Shown: positions 50,442-62,665, counted from the first letter of the stretch. The stretch is DNA of 64,000 nt from Sialis fuliginosa (GCA_961205875.1 OY540822.1:1924501-1988500); one strand, 5' to 3'. Translations and numbers: made by a program. The notes: generated from the sequence alone by a model not told the origin.

Positions 50442-51161
50442 TATATATTTAAAAACAGTGGCGCGTACAAAGAAGGCAAATCAGGTAAATGCCTAGGACC
50501 CCTAGCCAAGTAGGGGGCGGGAGCGAACCAGTAGCGGAATAAATGGGGAGGGGGGGTAAAGTGGAGAATATAAAAAATGTATAGTACAAGAATATTTAGA
50601 AAAAAAATTAAAAGTATGTTGAAGAGTAAAAAAACATATCCACCAGAGGGATTTTTAAATTCTTGCTAAAAAAATTTTTGTCCCAAAAAATAAATTTATA
50701 TATAATATTTCATAACGTGTCGCGGGATGATGGGTTGGAAGGGGGGGGGGAGGTAGGAGGGTCCAGAATTAACATTCCGCCCAGGGTTCCAACCTTCCTT
50801 TGTCCGTTATTGCCCCGAACAGACGGTGGTCTTGTTTTGTTTTTGTTTTTAGAAAATTTTATAATTTTTTAAAAATTGGCTTCAAAATTTTTTCTGTCAA
50901 GAGGCCCAACTGTTATAACATACCACTACTGATAGGAAAGTAATTTAGAGATAAGCTTAAATATAGAATAATGAACAATACAGTTACCTTAATCTCCAAT
51001 CGTGATATCTTCTAAGTCTACAATATCTGTATGTGACATAGAACCTTGCGACGTTACAGCGTGGGTCTATAACTATCCTTGGTGATGGAATTATTTACAA
51101 AATAACTGGACTCAGTCACCTGCAGATAACAAATCAACAAATAATTATACAGAAAGATTTA
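50442..51161. other. Noncoding, G-rich fragments of hAT-like repeats
   Basis: CAGTGGCGCGTAC at 50457 and CAGTAGCGG at 50529 look like hAT left ends, but no partner with a matching 8-bp duplication was found. Otherwise low complexity. Confidence 0.4.
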
Positions 51162-51914
51162 CAACTAGTGTAAAAAAAATTACAGTAGATCGAGGGTGTA
51201 ATTTTAATACGGATGCTTCAAATTACTCATTATAAGTTTATATTCTTGTTCTATAATTAAAAATAAGATAAAAAGTTTATATAAATATACCTCCTAATAC
51301 TTCATAGAGTTATAGCCAGTTGTATAACTGTTACACGTATTTTACTAACATGATTAAAAAACGAAACTATAAATGGCTGTTTTTAAGAATGCAGTTTTAA
51401 AGGTATATTCATATTAACTTTTCATCTTATTTTTAATTATATAACAAGAATATAAACTCATTTGTGTAAGTTGAAGCATCCGTATTAACTAAAATTCTGC
51501 AGTGCTTTCTTTTTTTCGATATTTCTCGAAAACGGTTGATCGTATGACAAATGAACAAAGTATATTTTTGTGTATTTTGTATCATATAATCTTCTACAAG
51601 AATCCAACTCAGAAAAATATTCAAGAACAAAAAAATACTTGATAAAAATCGGCGGGCCCACTGGCCGCATACACCTTTGGTCTAAATTATTATTATTTGA
51701 TACTGGAAACCGATAACATTTATTAATACCAATCCCTGAATCAAATTTCATAACTGTAGCATAATGGGTTCTCTAGATATTAAATAAACACTAATTTTGG
51801 ACAAAAGACAGTAGCTCCACTCCCTCACGAAGAATTTCCTGGTATAGGTTCACATACAGGTTTTTGCTTAAAATTACATCTTCGATCTCCTGTTAAATTT
51901 TTTTACACTAGTTG
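51162..51914. mobile_element. Foldback MITE interrupted in its right arm
   Basis: Ends CAACTAGTGTAAAAAAA and complement. Left arm 51162-51300 pairs with 51400-51488 plus 51872-51914; the gap is a separate insertion. Confidence 0.7.
51489..51867. mobile_element. 379-bp insertion with TTAA duplication
   Basis: The left arm of the foldback gives the empty site (GTATTAAAATTACA on one strand). In the right arm, TTAA stands on both sides of the insert (51485-51488, 51868-51871). The ends (CTAAAATTCTG; GCAAAAACCTG opposite) are only weakly inverted. TTAA suggests a piggyBac- or Kolobok-mobilised fragment. Confidence 0.6.
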
Positions 51915-51969
51915 CGTAAATAATATATAATAGTTGTATAATAGTAGTGACGTTAAATATAAATAAAAA

Positions 51970-52295
51970 CAAACTTGTTTGTTTAAAGTTTAAACGTCAA
52001 AAATTGTATTTAAGAAAAGGTAATCGCAAGCTTTCGATTCACAGAATCATCGTCAGGCTAAAATATAATAAATAACAATTAAATACAATTAATATAATGC
52101 AAAATATTGATATTTTAAAATAATAGGTATATATCTAAATTTTTATTTTAAAATATCAATATTTTGCATTATATTAATTGTATTTAATTGTTATTTATTA
52201 TATTTTAGCCTGGCGATGATTCTGTGAATCGAAAGCTTGCGATTACCTTTTCTTAAATAAAATTTTTGACGTTTAAACAAACAAGTTTGTTTTTA
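51970..52295. repeat. Near-perfect hairpin, about 150-bp arms, 25-bp loop
   Basis: Arms are about 51970-52125 and 52143-52295. They differ by a few bases and a 7-base duplication (GTTTAAAGTTTAAACGTC against GTTTAAACGTC). Each arm includes AAGGTAATCGCAAGCTTTCG. Noncoding. Confidence 0.8.
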
Positions 52296-52299
52296 TTAA

Positions 52300-53437
52300 A
52301 ATATATACCTATAGGTATTAAAAAAAAAATTCTATAACGCCTCTCCCTATTTCACCAAAATTTGAATTGATAAGGTAAATGTACATAATTCCGGCTTAGT
52401 ACATAATTACAGCCTATTTTATTAAAAATTAATAAATAAGATATTTTTAAGAGATTTCATTGTCGTTACTTCGGATTTCGAAAAATAACCGAACATAGAA
52501 TCAATTCAATTAATATCTTCTATGAAATCTCTTAAAGTTATCTTATTTATTAATTTTTAATAAAATAGCCGGAATTGTGTATCTTTATCTTATTGCTGAC
52601 TTTAGTATTCGTCGTTGTTCAAATTTTTAAAGCCAGTAGTTATCGAGTTTGAGGGGGGGGGGGGGGACAAAATAAATTACTGCTTGGATCTCCCTACAGG
52701 CGCCATTTTTGTGTTACAAAAAAAATATGGTCATATTTTACTAATGGAGATCTACATTTTGATATGAAATTAAAAATACAAAATTCTATGACGCCCCTCC
52801 CTATTTCTCCAAAATTTGAAATGATATTGTTGAGTTAAGTATTTGTTGTTGGTAGTCTCACCAAAGCCTCGTTACCAAAATTTTTCAGATTTTTTGAGCC
52901 AGTAGTTACTGAGTAAGAGGAGGGGGATATAATTAATTACTGCTTGGGGCCCCCTACAAGCGCCATTTTTTTACTATACCGTTTTTAACTATACTGATGG
53001 AGATCTATATTTTGACACCCCATACGCTTTGGTATACAATTTTTTTATTTGCTTTTAAAAATGTACACTCAAACAGAAACAGCTGATTGCAAATTATATT
53101 GTTTGTTAATTCATATCTAGATACATTTGAATAATATAAAATCGATTATTTCTGAAATCTCAAATTATGTACCTAATAATCTTGTTTTTTAGCTGGTATT
53201 TAAGGTATTGGCACCATAGTCTTGGATATGACCCTAGTAATGTTATACGTGTCACATGCCTTGGTATAAAAAAAATATTTTTTTTACCTAGCTTTAGCTC
53301 CTTAGCGCCCCCCTCCCTTAAAAATATTTTTTTCATTTTTTTATTAGAGGGCGTTTAGTAAAAATTTCAAATTTCTAGCTCATATAGAGATATTTTGCTT
53401 TGACTGAAAAGGACGGACGGACGACAAAAAAAAGGAT
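52300..53437. mobile_element. Partial, duplicated arm fragments of the 40181-43391 foldback family
   Basis: Two direct copies (from about 52313 and 52776) carry CGCC(C)CTCCCTATTTC, GGTAGTCTCACCAAAGCCTC (second copy) and the GCGCCATTTTT block. The right end reaches the GGACGGACGGACG run at 53412. A lone GGTATTGGCACCATAGTCTTGG end lies near 53207. Confidence 0.65.
52373..52590. mobile_element. 218-bp MITE with proven TA target
   Basis: Inverted ends AGGTAAATGTACATAATTCC / AGATAAAGATACACAATTCC. The neighbouring repeat unit (near 52817, AATGATATTGTTGA) is the empty site with a single TA. Confidence 0.8.
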
Positions 53438-53807
53438 AATTCTATAAGTTTTCGTGAGGGGGGAGGGGGTGCATAACTAACATTCTACCCCCTCCGCCAC
53501 TGCATTTGATAATAATGTTTGTCATTTCGGATAACATTTTTTTTATCTTACATGAATCATATTCAGAATGACACTCCCCCATGCTTGCCCTTGGCTACGC
53601 CGATGCTTTGCAGTTCACAACAAAAATATTAAATATTTTGTATTGTACTTTATCTTCTATATTCAGTTGTAATGTCGTTATAGATATTGTACCCCCCCCC
53701 CCCCCCCCCTCCCCCAACCCCTCATAATCATTTGTATTGTTTGGTGTAATTTTACTTACAAGTGTTTTATTTTTCGAAAATCAATTTATTGAATATTAAC
53801 TACGTGC
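53438..53807. other. Low-complexity noncoding interval
   Basis: C- and G-rich runs (C run near 53692-53709) and a lone hAT-like right end CCTCCGCCACTG at 53502. No gene. Confidence 0.45.
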
Positions 53808-54079
53808 AATTTGTGCAGTGGCGTAGTAAGAAAAATTTTCGGAGGGGGGGGGGGGTTAAGTTTGGTATTTCCAAAATATGTGAAATTATTATTAGAATGG
53901 AATGACATTTTTATTTGATTTTAGAACTAAAAAAAAAAAAAAGGTCGCACAATTGAAAATTAAAATTAATGTTGAAGACCTTTTTTTTTTAATCATGTAA
54001 TTAAGTACAGATAATTCTAATAATATGATCAAAAAAAAAAAAGGTCATTTACTTTAAAATTCTTATACTTATTTCGCAT

Positions 54080-54415
54080 TGTTGCGACCTAGTTGCCTAA
54101 AATCAACAACTTAATACTCTGGTGTGAGTTACGGTGTCTACGTTGGCCAGGGAGCTTGATGATGTAGAAAGGTGCAAAAATAGATATAACAAATTTAATT
54201 TTAAATACCCTTACTTTATTTGATTAAAATATACAGACGTAGATCAATAATTCCTTCCAAGATCACTGATTTGTCATATTTTCATGCACCGTTATATAGC
54301 CGACATTTATGCAAAGTATTCGTTTTTACACGCGCTTGGGAAACAAATTGTCATTATGGAAATGACTTGCCAATAATCCAAGCGCGTGGCTATACAACGC
54401 GTGCGGTTCACAACA
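54080..54415 (-). repeat. 3' LTR of the errantivirus-like element
   Basis: 336 bp, TGTTG...CAACA termini, identical to the other LTR. On the minus strand: TATA-like GGCTATATAACG about halfway, then AAATAAAG as polyadenylation signal. Upstream, an 11-bp inverted pair CCAAGCGCGTG/CACGCGCTTGG (54378-54388, 54329-54339) stands out from the AT background and may bind a regulator. Confidence 0.93.
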
Positions 54416-54430
54416 TACCTCCCCCCTTAA
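54416..54430 (-). promoter_or_regulatory. Polypurine tract
   Basis: On the minus strand TTAAGGGGGGAGGTA directly precedes the 3' LTR, where plus-strand DNA synthesis is primed. Confidence 0.85.
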
Positions 54431-54869
54431 ATTTGTCATTGTCCCCAATGATGCAAAAAAACGAAAATTGATTTAAGGGAGGCAAGGCGATTAAGACAAA
54501 TCAGTTCTCCAGGTCGTCATACTATCTGTAACATATACAAAAATAATATAATAAAATGTAATTATTCAGATAAATATGCAAGGCTTCATGGATTTGCGAC
54601 CGATGTTGAACTGGTTCCTAAGCCTCCAAAACTTGGCAGGGATTTAGTTGTATTGGTGCGGATTGTTTCGTCGCACGTAGCATAGTCCCGACCGTCCATC
54701 TCCATATCCTTGGTATCGGCGCTGGTCCTTGAGTTCCTTCGAAAGAATTTCTGAAGAACCCTTGCATATTTTCTTGTCAAAAAAAATATTATTACAACAA
54801 TAATTAATACTACACAAATTCCAACCGTTGCACTATGGGCCAGGAGACCCTGTTCTGTGGCCAAAAGTC

Positions 54870-56440
54870 TACTTTCGAATTTGAGAAAACGAATTAGACC
54901 ACTGAATTCAGCATTAATTGAAGTAGTTATGATGACAATTACATGTTGATTAATCAATTCCTGTTCAAATGACAGGGGCGCAAAGTTGAAAAATGTATAC
55001 AAAAAATTATGTTACTGTCGCTTGTAAAATGTAATATTTATTGTACAGTCATAAATTCCAAGCCGTATATTTGGATTATTTCATTCGTAGAAGTTCAAAA
55101 ATTATTTTAAATGTCACATGAATGCGTTATTTTCAGTTTTACTGAAGTAAAACCACATTTTTAGTATAAAAAAACAAGATTTTTCAGCAAAGCACCTGCT
55201 GCCGATTGCGAATACCGAAAGATACCGCTTTGTATTAAGTAATGAGACTCACAAATGTCTTCTCTAGGATGTGCACTTCAGCCTAGATCTGCCCCTTTTT
55301 GCCCGTTTTCATTTGCTTGACTGTGAAACTCTTCTAAACGTACAAGAATGATATGTAGGTACATATTTATTTCACATTGTATAAACGAATATACATAGTA
55401 CTACGAGTGTACAAACTTTCTCTGGACCGTGAAATTTGAGGGTGGCTTCCTTTTATGATCTAAGCACCCATTAAGAAAATATTTTTCTAAATTCAACCCC
55501 TACGGGGGTAAAAAGGGGTGTAAAATTTTGTATGGGTAATTTTTTTTTGGTTGGATTTACATGAAACTTAAAATGAATACTCTATAATACAGATAATGAA
55601 ACTAGTATTTAAGTATTTCCCAAAATTAAACTCCTAAGTGGTGCAAGGGGGTGGAAAAGTTTATATGACGAAAAAAATTTGTTTATATTTACTCGAATGA
55701 AACATTGCACACATATTGTACAAGACAAATAGCATTTTCGAAAATTCAACCCCTAAGAGATGGGAGGAAAGGGGGGGGGGTTATTGGTGTTTAATTTTTA
55801 AAATTTTGATATATTTATCTACATACTTTTTTGCGATATTAAGGTAAATTCGGAGAAAATATAATAATATTCAATTAAAATTAAAATTTCAATATTCAAC
55901 CCCTAATAGCGTAAGAGGTGGATGAGGGTGGGTTTTTGATATGTTTATCTGCATAGTTGCTTTAGTTATACAGGTGAATTTGGACAAAACAGTCTTCAAT
56001 AAAAATAAAATATCGACACTCAACCCCTAATGGCCGGGGTAGTCAGGGGGTGAGTTTATGCAATTTTTAGTTTCATTCATAGTGTTAGAGCGAAACTTTG
56101 TTGTGGATTGTTGTAAGGAGATTACTTGTATTTAGATTGTTATTTATTTACACCGCGTGCTTATAAAATAAATTTTATTTAAATTGGATAACTTTTGAAA
56201 TATATTGGTCGCCATATTGTATCCGCCATTTTGAATTTTTAAATTTTTATAAAAAATTTGAATCAGCGTCCCAATAAAACCTTATAAAATGAATTCTATT
56301 TAAATCGGATAACTTTTGAAATATATTGGTCGCCATATTGGATCCGCCATTTTGAATTTTTAAATTTATATAAAAAATTTGAAATCAGCGTCCCAAAAAA
56401 CCCTTATAAAATGAATTTTAATTAAATCGGATAACTTCTG
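54870..56440. other. 1.6-kb foreign segment inside env, with inverted 40-bp edges
   Basis: The edges 54830-54869 and 56441-56480 are 40-bp inverted copies of one env stretch with a single mismatch. The inside is noncoding, with several spaced phrases TTCAACCCCTA (about 55493, 55744, 55895, 56016) followed by G-rich sequence, a diverged repeat ladder of about 120-250 bp. Exactly how much of the left end is env is uncertain. Confidence 0.6.
56161..56440. repeat. Tandem repeat, about 121-bp unit, 2.3 copies
   Basis: Each unit contains GGTCGCCATATTG, ATCCGCCATTTTGAATTTTT and CAGCGTCCCAA. The third, partial copy ends at the right edge of the foreign segment in env. Confidence 0.85.
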
Positions 56441-58222
56441 GACTTTTGGCCATAGAACAGGGTCTCCTGGCCCATAGTGCGTTGTAAAGAAATGCTGACT
56501 AAGCCTGTCACCCTGTTTGTTTGTGTACGCGTTGCTTATTAGCTCTGTTAATTCCGAAGCTTTGTAACTAGCGCTGTTCAGCTCGTTAATATGTGACGTA
56601 AATTTTTTTAAAGGGCGTATCTCATGATTATTTTCAGACAGATAACTTAAATTTTTAAACAAAGAAGTAATTACGATATCCAAATCTAGTTTAAAGGGTG
56701 GAATAAACTCTATTATTTCTGATGTGTAAATGCTATGAGGGATTAAAGTTGCTGATTTAGTATACGCTTTACAATAAGACGCTAAAGACAAACTCCCAGT
56801 TCCCATAACATTAACTGAAATTTTAAAATTTCCCTTAGAAATAGAAATATTCTTACATATAATTTGTATGCTCTCCGTTTCGGGAACCGTAAAAATCCAA
56901 GTGTTAGCTTTACTTAACTGTACCCAATATGAATTTCCCATTTGAATAATTCTCTTATCACAATTAGTAGGTAGATTATTGACCGGCTGATACAGCTTTA
57001 CTTCGCAATCGTCCCTCAGGTGAGAGGATAATATCGGCTGTTTTTGCTGACAGACGTAGTCACCATTACTTTTTCTGAAACATGAACTTAAATATTCGTT
57101 AGTTAATTTTACGTAATGCTGTTTGATTTCATCTATAGCTAGATAATCTGAAGAAGGGAAAATGAAAACGTATCTTAGTCCACAAATTTTAACTGGTAAC
57201 GGCGTAAGTTTATACAAATCGAATGCACCTAATTCTAGTAACGGTAATAGAATTACAACAGTTAATTTATTATCTAAATAAAATGCGTTTACTGTGGAAA
57301 GTTTCAATAGCTCGTGGGCGTTATTTACATCCAGCTCGATTGGTGGTTGTAGTCCTTGAGGCAATTTCGGCAGGATCCTTCGCAATTCTCGTAGAAGTGT
57401 GACTGGAGTTATGATGAACGGGTGAAGAATTCCCTTTTGAGCGTTCAATAGTGCGTTTATGATTCCATGAATTTCAAGTTGGAATTGTTGTATGACTGCT
57501 GACAAAGTGGCGATGTGTTCTTCTACGTCGGCGTCTTTAACATAGTTATACATATAGAGTATTTGTCCATTTGTCTCATTTATTTGTGTTAACACCCTGT
57601 CCAGTTTGTCGTTTAATAACTCTTCGTTGTATTGAATGTCGCCTAAAGTATTATTTACTGCGTGTACGGTTGACTTGATTATTGAAATTTGATGTTCCAT
57701 CAGCGTTTTCATTGTTGTACTTTCCGTTGCTAACTCATTAATTTTTGTATTGTAGAATTCGGCGTCGTCTTCGTCCATAGTCCCAAATAAATATTTCGCT
57801 GTCTTTCCCACAAAACCTGCGAGAGCTCTCTTTGATCGATAACCGTCTTCATAATGTGTACCGATCAGCTGATATACCATATTCTTCTCAGTTTTTAATT
57901 TTGCCAACATCTGCGGTATCAAATTCACATACCGCGAACAACTCGCTATGTGCTGCGTCGACACATCTTTACATACATTGAGAGTACTGTTGTGGTATCT
58001 TGTTATTTGCGTGAATTTTTCTTCATAGTGTGTAATATTTATATACGTTATTATTTTCCATTCGTCGTTATAGAATTTGATTTTCGCTATTTCTTCGAAA
58101 TGTATTCCCGGTGTGTTGTTATAGTATTTTAACTTATATACTTCTTCCGTGGCCTTGCCATAATGTAAAAATAGAAATGCCCAAAATATGTACAGCATCT
58201 TGATACCTGAAACAATTAAAAC

Positions 58223-61200
58223 TTAGTTTACAAAATGTTTCAGTCTGTTCGCGTGTACCTTTATGACACGGCGATTTCCTTTCAACGTGAAATTAACAGG
58301 AGAGGATTTGGATATGATCACGTATGGGCCCACCCACTGACTGGATAATTTTTTTGACCGGCCCCTTCTGACTGTCTGATCAAACAACAGGACTTTATCG
58401 CCAACCTTGAATTCCTTGTCGTTTATTTTTCGATCGTAGTATCCCTTAGCTTTTTCCTTTCTCGTTTGTAAATGTTCCTTAACGACCTCATAGGTAGATC
58501 TCAATCTATTTTTTAGTTCTAACACATAATTATCGTACGTGTATTGCGACTGTGGTTTGGTCTGTATGGATGCTGGTATGCTGGCTTTATGACCGTAGAT
58601 TAATTCGAAGGGTGAGTAACCCGTTGCAGTATGAGGTGTTGTGTTATATGAGAACATGGCATACGGTAACCATTGATCCCAATCTGTTTGGTCGGACTTT
58701 ACAAAGTGACGTAGATATTCGGCAAGAGTTCGGTGGCTTCTTTCCAATGCTCCATTGGTTTCCGGGTGATATGCTGAAGTATGTACCTTTTTTATATGTA
58801 ATAGCTTGCAGAGGTCCTTGAACATTTCGCTCATGAAATTTGATCCTTGATCTGTCAGTATACGATCAGGGATACCAAACTTGCAGATTATATTCTCTGC
58901 GAATTCTCTGGCTATGGTCTCGGTTTCCTGATTCTCAACGGCCATTGCTTCGGAATATTTACTCAGTTCGTCTTGAAATGTCAGTATATATTTCTTTCCT
59001 GTGTTAGTCACGGGCAATGGGCCTACTATATCCAATGCACAATTCTCAAATGGTTTGTCTGCCGTAGTCGTTATCACGAGGGGTTTCTTCGTCCTGCGGG
59101 ATAGTTTGTTTTTCTGGCATGACTCACATTTTTGAATCATATTTTTGACGTCCTTTTTTAAACTCGTCCAATAAAACCTCTCTTTTATTCTCCGGTAAGT
59201 GCGTCCAACACCTTGATGACCACCAAGCGGAGTGAAATGGAAATCGTGTAGAATCTGAGTCCTTTCTTGATCCGTTATATGTTCGTCATCATGAATGAGT
59301 AAATTCACTTCCGTTTCCTTAAATACGTCGCACAACATTTTCTTTATTTCGTGCCAATTTAAATTATTGTCTAATAGATTTGGTTTAGACATACATAATT
59401 TGTTTATTTTATTCCTTGTTACGAGTTCTCTTAACACTTGAAAACATTTAAGCAGTATCTGCGGCTGTCCCATATCCGTTTTCTTCTTCCTGGATATCAA
59501 ATAAAATATATTCTTGCCGCCCTTGCTTACTGTACATACGGAACCAACATCCTGATTCTGCAGTTTTTGTACGACCTTACTGCATATTTTGAAATCTGAT
59601 ACGTCGCGCGACACACAGCACGTGACCGCCTCGCTATCTCTCCCCTTTAGAGAACCTCTCACTTCTACAATAACATTGCAGGCTGCTTGATCAGCTGATT
59701 CGTGCTGACAATTACATTTTTCAGTATCTAGTATGTACATTCTGCTGAGTGCGTCTGCGTTCGTATTCGATTTTCCTGATTTATGTACCACATCGTATTC
59801 ATACTCGTTAAGTTTTATCCTCCACCTCATTAGTCTTGATCCTGGATCCTTGATGTTAAAAATCCATGTTAATGGTTTATGATCCGTTACGATGGTGAAT
59901 TTTCTTCCATACAGGTACGGCCTAAAATATTTTGTGGCCCAAACGATGGCGAGTAACTCTTTTTCTGTCGTACTGTAATTAATTTCTGCCTTGTTAAGGG
60001 TCCTGCTCGCATATGCGATAGGTAAATCCCGTCCAATGGTTCCTTGAGACAACACTGATCCTATCGCCATGCCACTGGCATCAGTTGTAAGGATGAATGT
60101 CCTGTCGAAGTCTGGATATTGTAATAACGGTGGTTCGACTAACGTATTTTTCAAATTTTCGAACGCATTTTCTTGCAGCGGTGTCCACTCAAATTTGGCA
60201 TCTTTCTTCAATAACTTATTTAATGGTTGCGCAATTTTACTGAAGTCCTTTATGAAACGTCTATAATATCCTGCGAGTCCAAGAAATCCTTTGATTTGCT
60301 TTTAATCCTTAGGACGTGGGAATTCCTTGACAGCTTCAATATTCGAAGGCTCAGGCTGGATTCCTTTATCAGTAATTACATGTCCTAGATAACTGACCTC
60401 CTTTCTTAAAAAGTTGCACTTTTCGGGTTGTAACTTGAGATCGAACTTCCTTAATCTCTCAAATATTTCTCTGACTTTGAGTTGATGTTCGCTTAGACTT
60501 TCTGCATATACTACTATATCGTCTAGATATACGTAACATTTTATTCCCTGTAATCCAGATAGTACAGCGTTCATTAATCTCTGGAACGTTGCACCGGATC
60601 CTTTGAGTCCGAACGGCATACGTGTGAAATGATAGTGCCCAAATGGAGTACTAAAAGCTGTTTTGGGTGCATCGTTTTGGTCCATTGGTATTTGATGATA
60701 ACCACTTGCTAAATCTAAGGTACTAAAATATTTAGATTTTCCCAATTGGTCCAGTATTTCCGTGATGTTTGGCAAGGGAAAAACTGTATCCTGAGTGACG
60801 TCATTCAATCTTCTAAAATCCACCACGACTCTCCATCTTTTCTTCCCGTCTGCTCCCGGTTTTTTAGGAACGACTATTAGTGGGGCGTTCCAAGGACTTG
60901 TGCTTGGAACTACAATTCCTTGTTTCTGCATATCCTTCACTTGCTTGTTAATTTCTTCCTTATGGGCCTCTGGTATCCGATAAGGCTTTACGTTTATTGG
61001 CGACGCTCCATCCTTGAGTGGTATTGTGTGTGTTACACTCTCCGTAAAACTCAGCGAGTCTCCTTCCAAAAAAAATATATCGTTATATTCTTCGCATAAA
61101 TTTAATAATGCGGTTTCTTCTTCCTTATTACAGTTATCCGTAGTAAGGGATTTTCTTAACAGGACGTTTCTGTTAGTTTTGATCGTGGTCGTTGATTTTT

Positions 61201-62665
61201 TATAACTGCGGACTTGAACTTCTTCTAACTCCACCTCTGGAATGGTTACAATGCGTTCTTTTTCAGTAGTGTTTATTATGCTGACACTACATTTACCATT
61301 GACTGGCGCCGTTAGACATCTACCGACAAATACGCCTTGTGTGAGTTCTCGTGTTTCACACACACCTTCGTAAGTAGAACTCGTGAATGCTGACACCAGC
61401 ACTTCGCTTCTCGGGGGCAATGCACGTTCTGGTAATCCTAATTTGATATTTTCATTACCGATTTCTAGTACATGTTTCTTGTAGTTGATAACCACACCAT
61501 ATTTATTAAAAAAATCTCGCCCTAATATGCCTTGACACGCGAGTGGAAAATCAGGACTCACTACATGGAAAGGATGTACGAGTTCTGTATCTCCGATTTT
61601 CATGTGAGCGTAAAATCGTCCTAGTGTCTTGATTTTTTCCTTGGCTATCCCCTTCAAGATTAAATTTTCTTCCGTGCATAGCTCTGTATTGTTGTCGAGG
61701 TCAGAAATTTTCATAACGCTGACGTCGGCACCTGAATCTAAGAACAATAATGCTGTCCCTGTTTCCATCTCTCTCATTTTTATTTCAACTCTGTCGTAGT
61801 CTTCTTTATGTGCAATTGTGTAACATTTTAGATCCTTCACCTTGGTTGTACTCGTTGCAGGATAATTTTTTGGAACTCGTACTTCTCTTCTTTTCTTTCT
61901 GCATTCTCTCTCATAGTGACCAAAATTATGACAATAACTGCATCGTACGTTTCGAGCAAAACGAACGGATTTTGAAGCGCTATAGTTAATACGTGATTCT
62001 TGCTGCGGTCTCTGATCTCTCTTAACTGAATCCTCCTCGGCTAGGGCTGTTGAAATCGCTTCATCGATAGAGTTGTGTCCTCGAGCCTTTACCATTAATT
62101 TTAGAGGTTGTTGAAGACCCTCTAAAAAAACGTTTAGTGCCTGTGACGCAATTAAGTCATTAATTGCAGTCACACTCGTGCCCGATTTTCCGGCTGTGGA
62201 AATGTTTCTTAAGGCGTTGACTGTCTTTTCTAGGCGCTGAACATACTGAGAGACGCTTTCGTTTCTTCCTTGCCGCGTGTTGACGAATTCGGATTGTAGA
62301 TGGGTTAAATTTCTCCGATCCACAAAATGAGATTGTAGATGAGATTTCAATTCGGTCCAACCAGCAATTTGTCGATGTTGTATTGAACTATATGCTTCTT
62401 TTTTTAATTTGCCTCTTACAATTTCAAATAAAATGGGTGCTAGTTCTGTCTCAATTCCATTGAAACAGACGTCGCAAGCACTTACAAATCTGTTGAGTTC
62501 GTCGGTCGTCCCATCAAATTCAGGAATAATTCTGCTGGCTAGTTCCAGGCTTATTTTACTCATGTTGTTTTCTTCTATCTCTGCAGGTTCCTCAGACTGG
62601 TTAGATTCTTCAGGCTGGTCACCAGGCAGGCTTTCTCTCGGAGTGTTCCGGGTACTTATCACCAT
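58223..62665 (-). pseudogene. gag-pol: Gag-pol polyprotein of the errantivirus-like element, one nonsense codon
   Basis: One frame of 1,481 codons (4,443 bases) begins with ATG at 62665 and ends at 58223. It is broken only by TAA at 60302-60304, with the same frame open on both sides. Upstream of the stop: Gag (to about 240), CCHC knuckle (242-255), protease LDSGA (309-313), reverse transcriptase with YLDD (713-716). Just after the stop: the end of the RT connection (FLGLAGYYRRF), then RNase H (TTDAS; second and third acidic residues present), HHCC and the DDE integrase core (TDQGSNF; NGALERSH), and a GPY motif near the end. The stop lies within RT, not at the Gag/Pol border where recoding occurs, so it is most simply a mutation. 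As it stands only a truncated product without RNase H or integrase would be made. Confidence 0.9.

Larger units (their letters stand above)
54586..58198 (-). pseudogene. env: Env gene, baculovirus-F-like envelope protein, interrupted
   Basis: Starts 24 bases after the pol stop. The N-terminal open part has a signal peptide (residues 1-16), a furin-type RSKR site (121-124) followed by the Ala/Gly-rich fusion-peptide region, several N-glycosylation sites and a coiled-coil-like stretch, matching the F-like Env of insect errantiviruses. After about residue 572 (56480) the frame runs into foreign sequence. The C-terminal part, a membrane anchor of about 16 hydrophobic residues and a basic cytoplasmic tail with SLPSFGGLGTS, is found at 54586 to about 54870 in another open frame. 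The insertion removes the link between ectodomain and anchor, so no membrane-bound Env can be made from this copy. Confidence 0.88.

Noticed and set aside
50457..53513. hAT element from CAGTGGCGCG (50457) or CAGTAGCGG (50529) to CCGCCACTG (53502)
   Set aside because: No matching 8-bp duplication at the outer edges, and the span is made of unrelated repeats.
60290..60320. Programmed stop-codon readthrough in pol
   Set aside because: The stop is inside reverse transcriptase, far from the Gag/Pol border, and no special downstream structure is evident.
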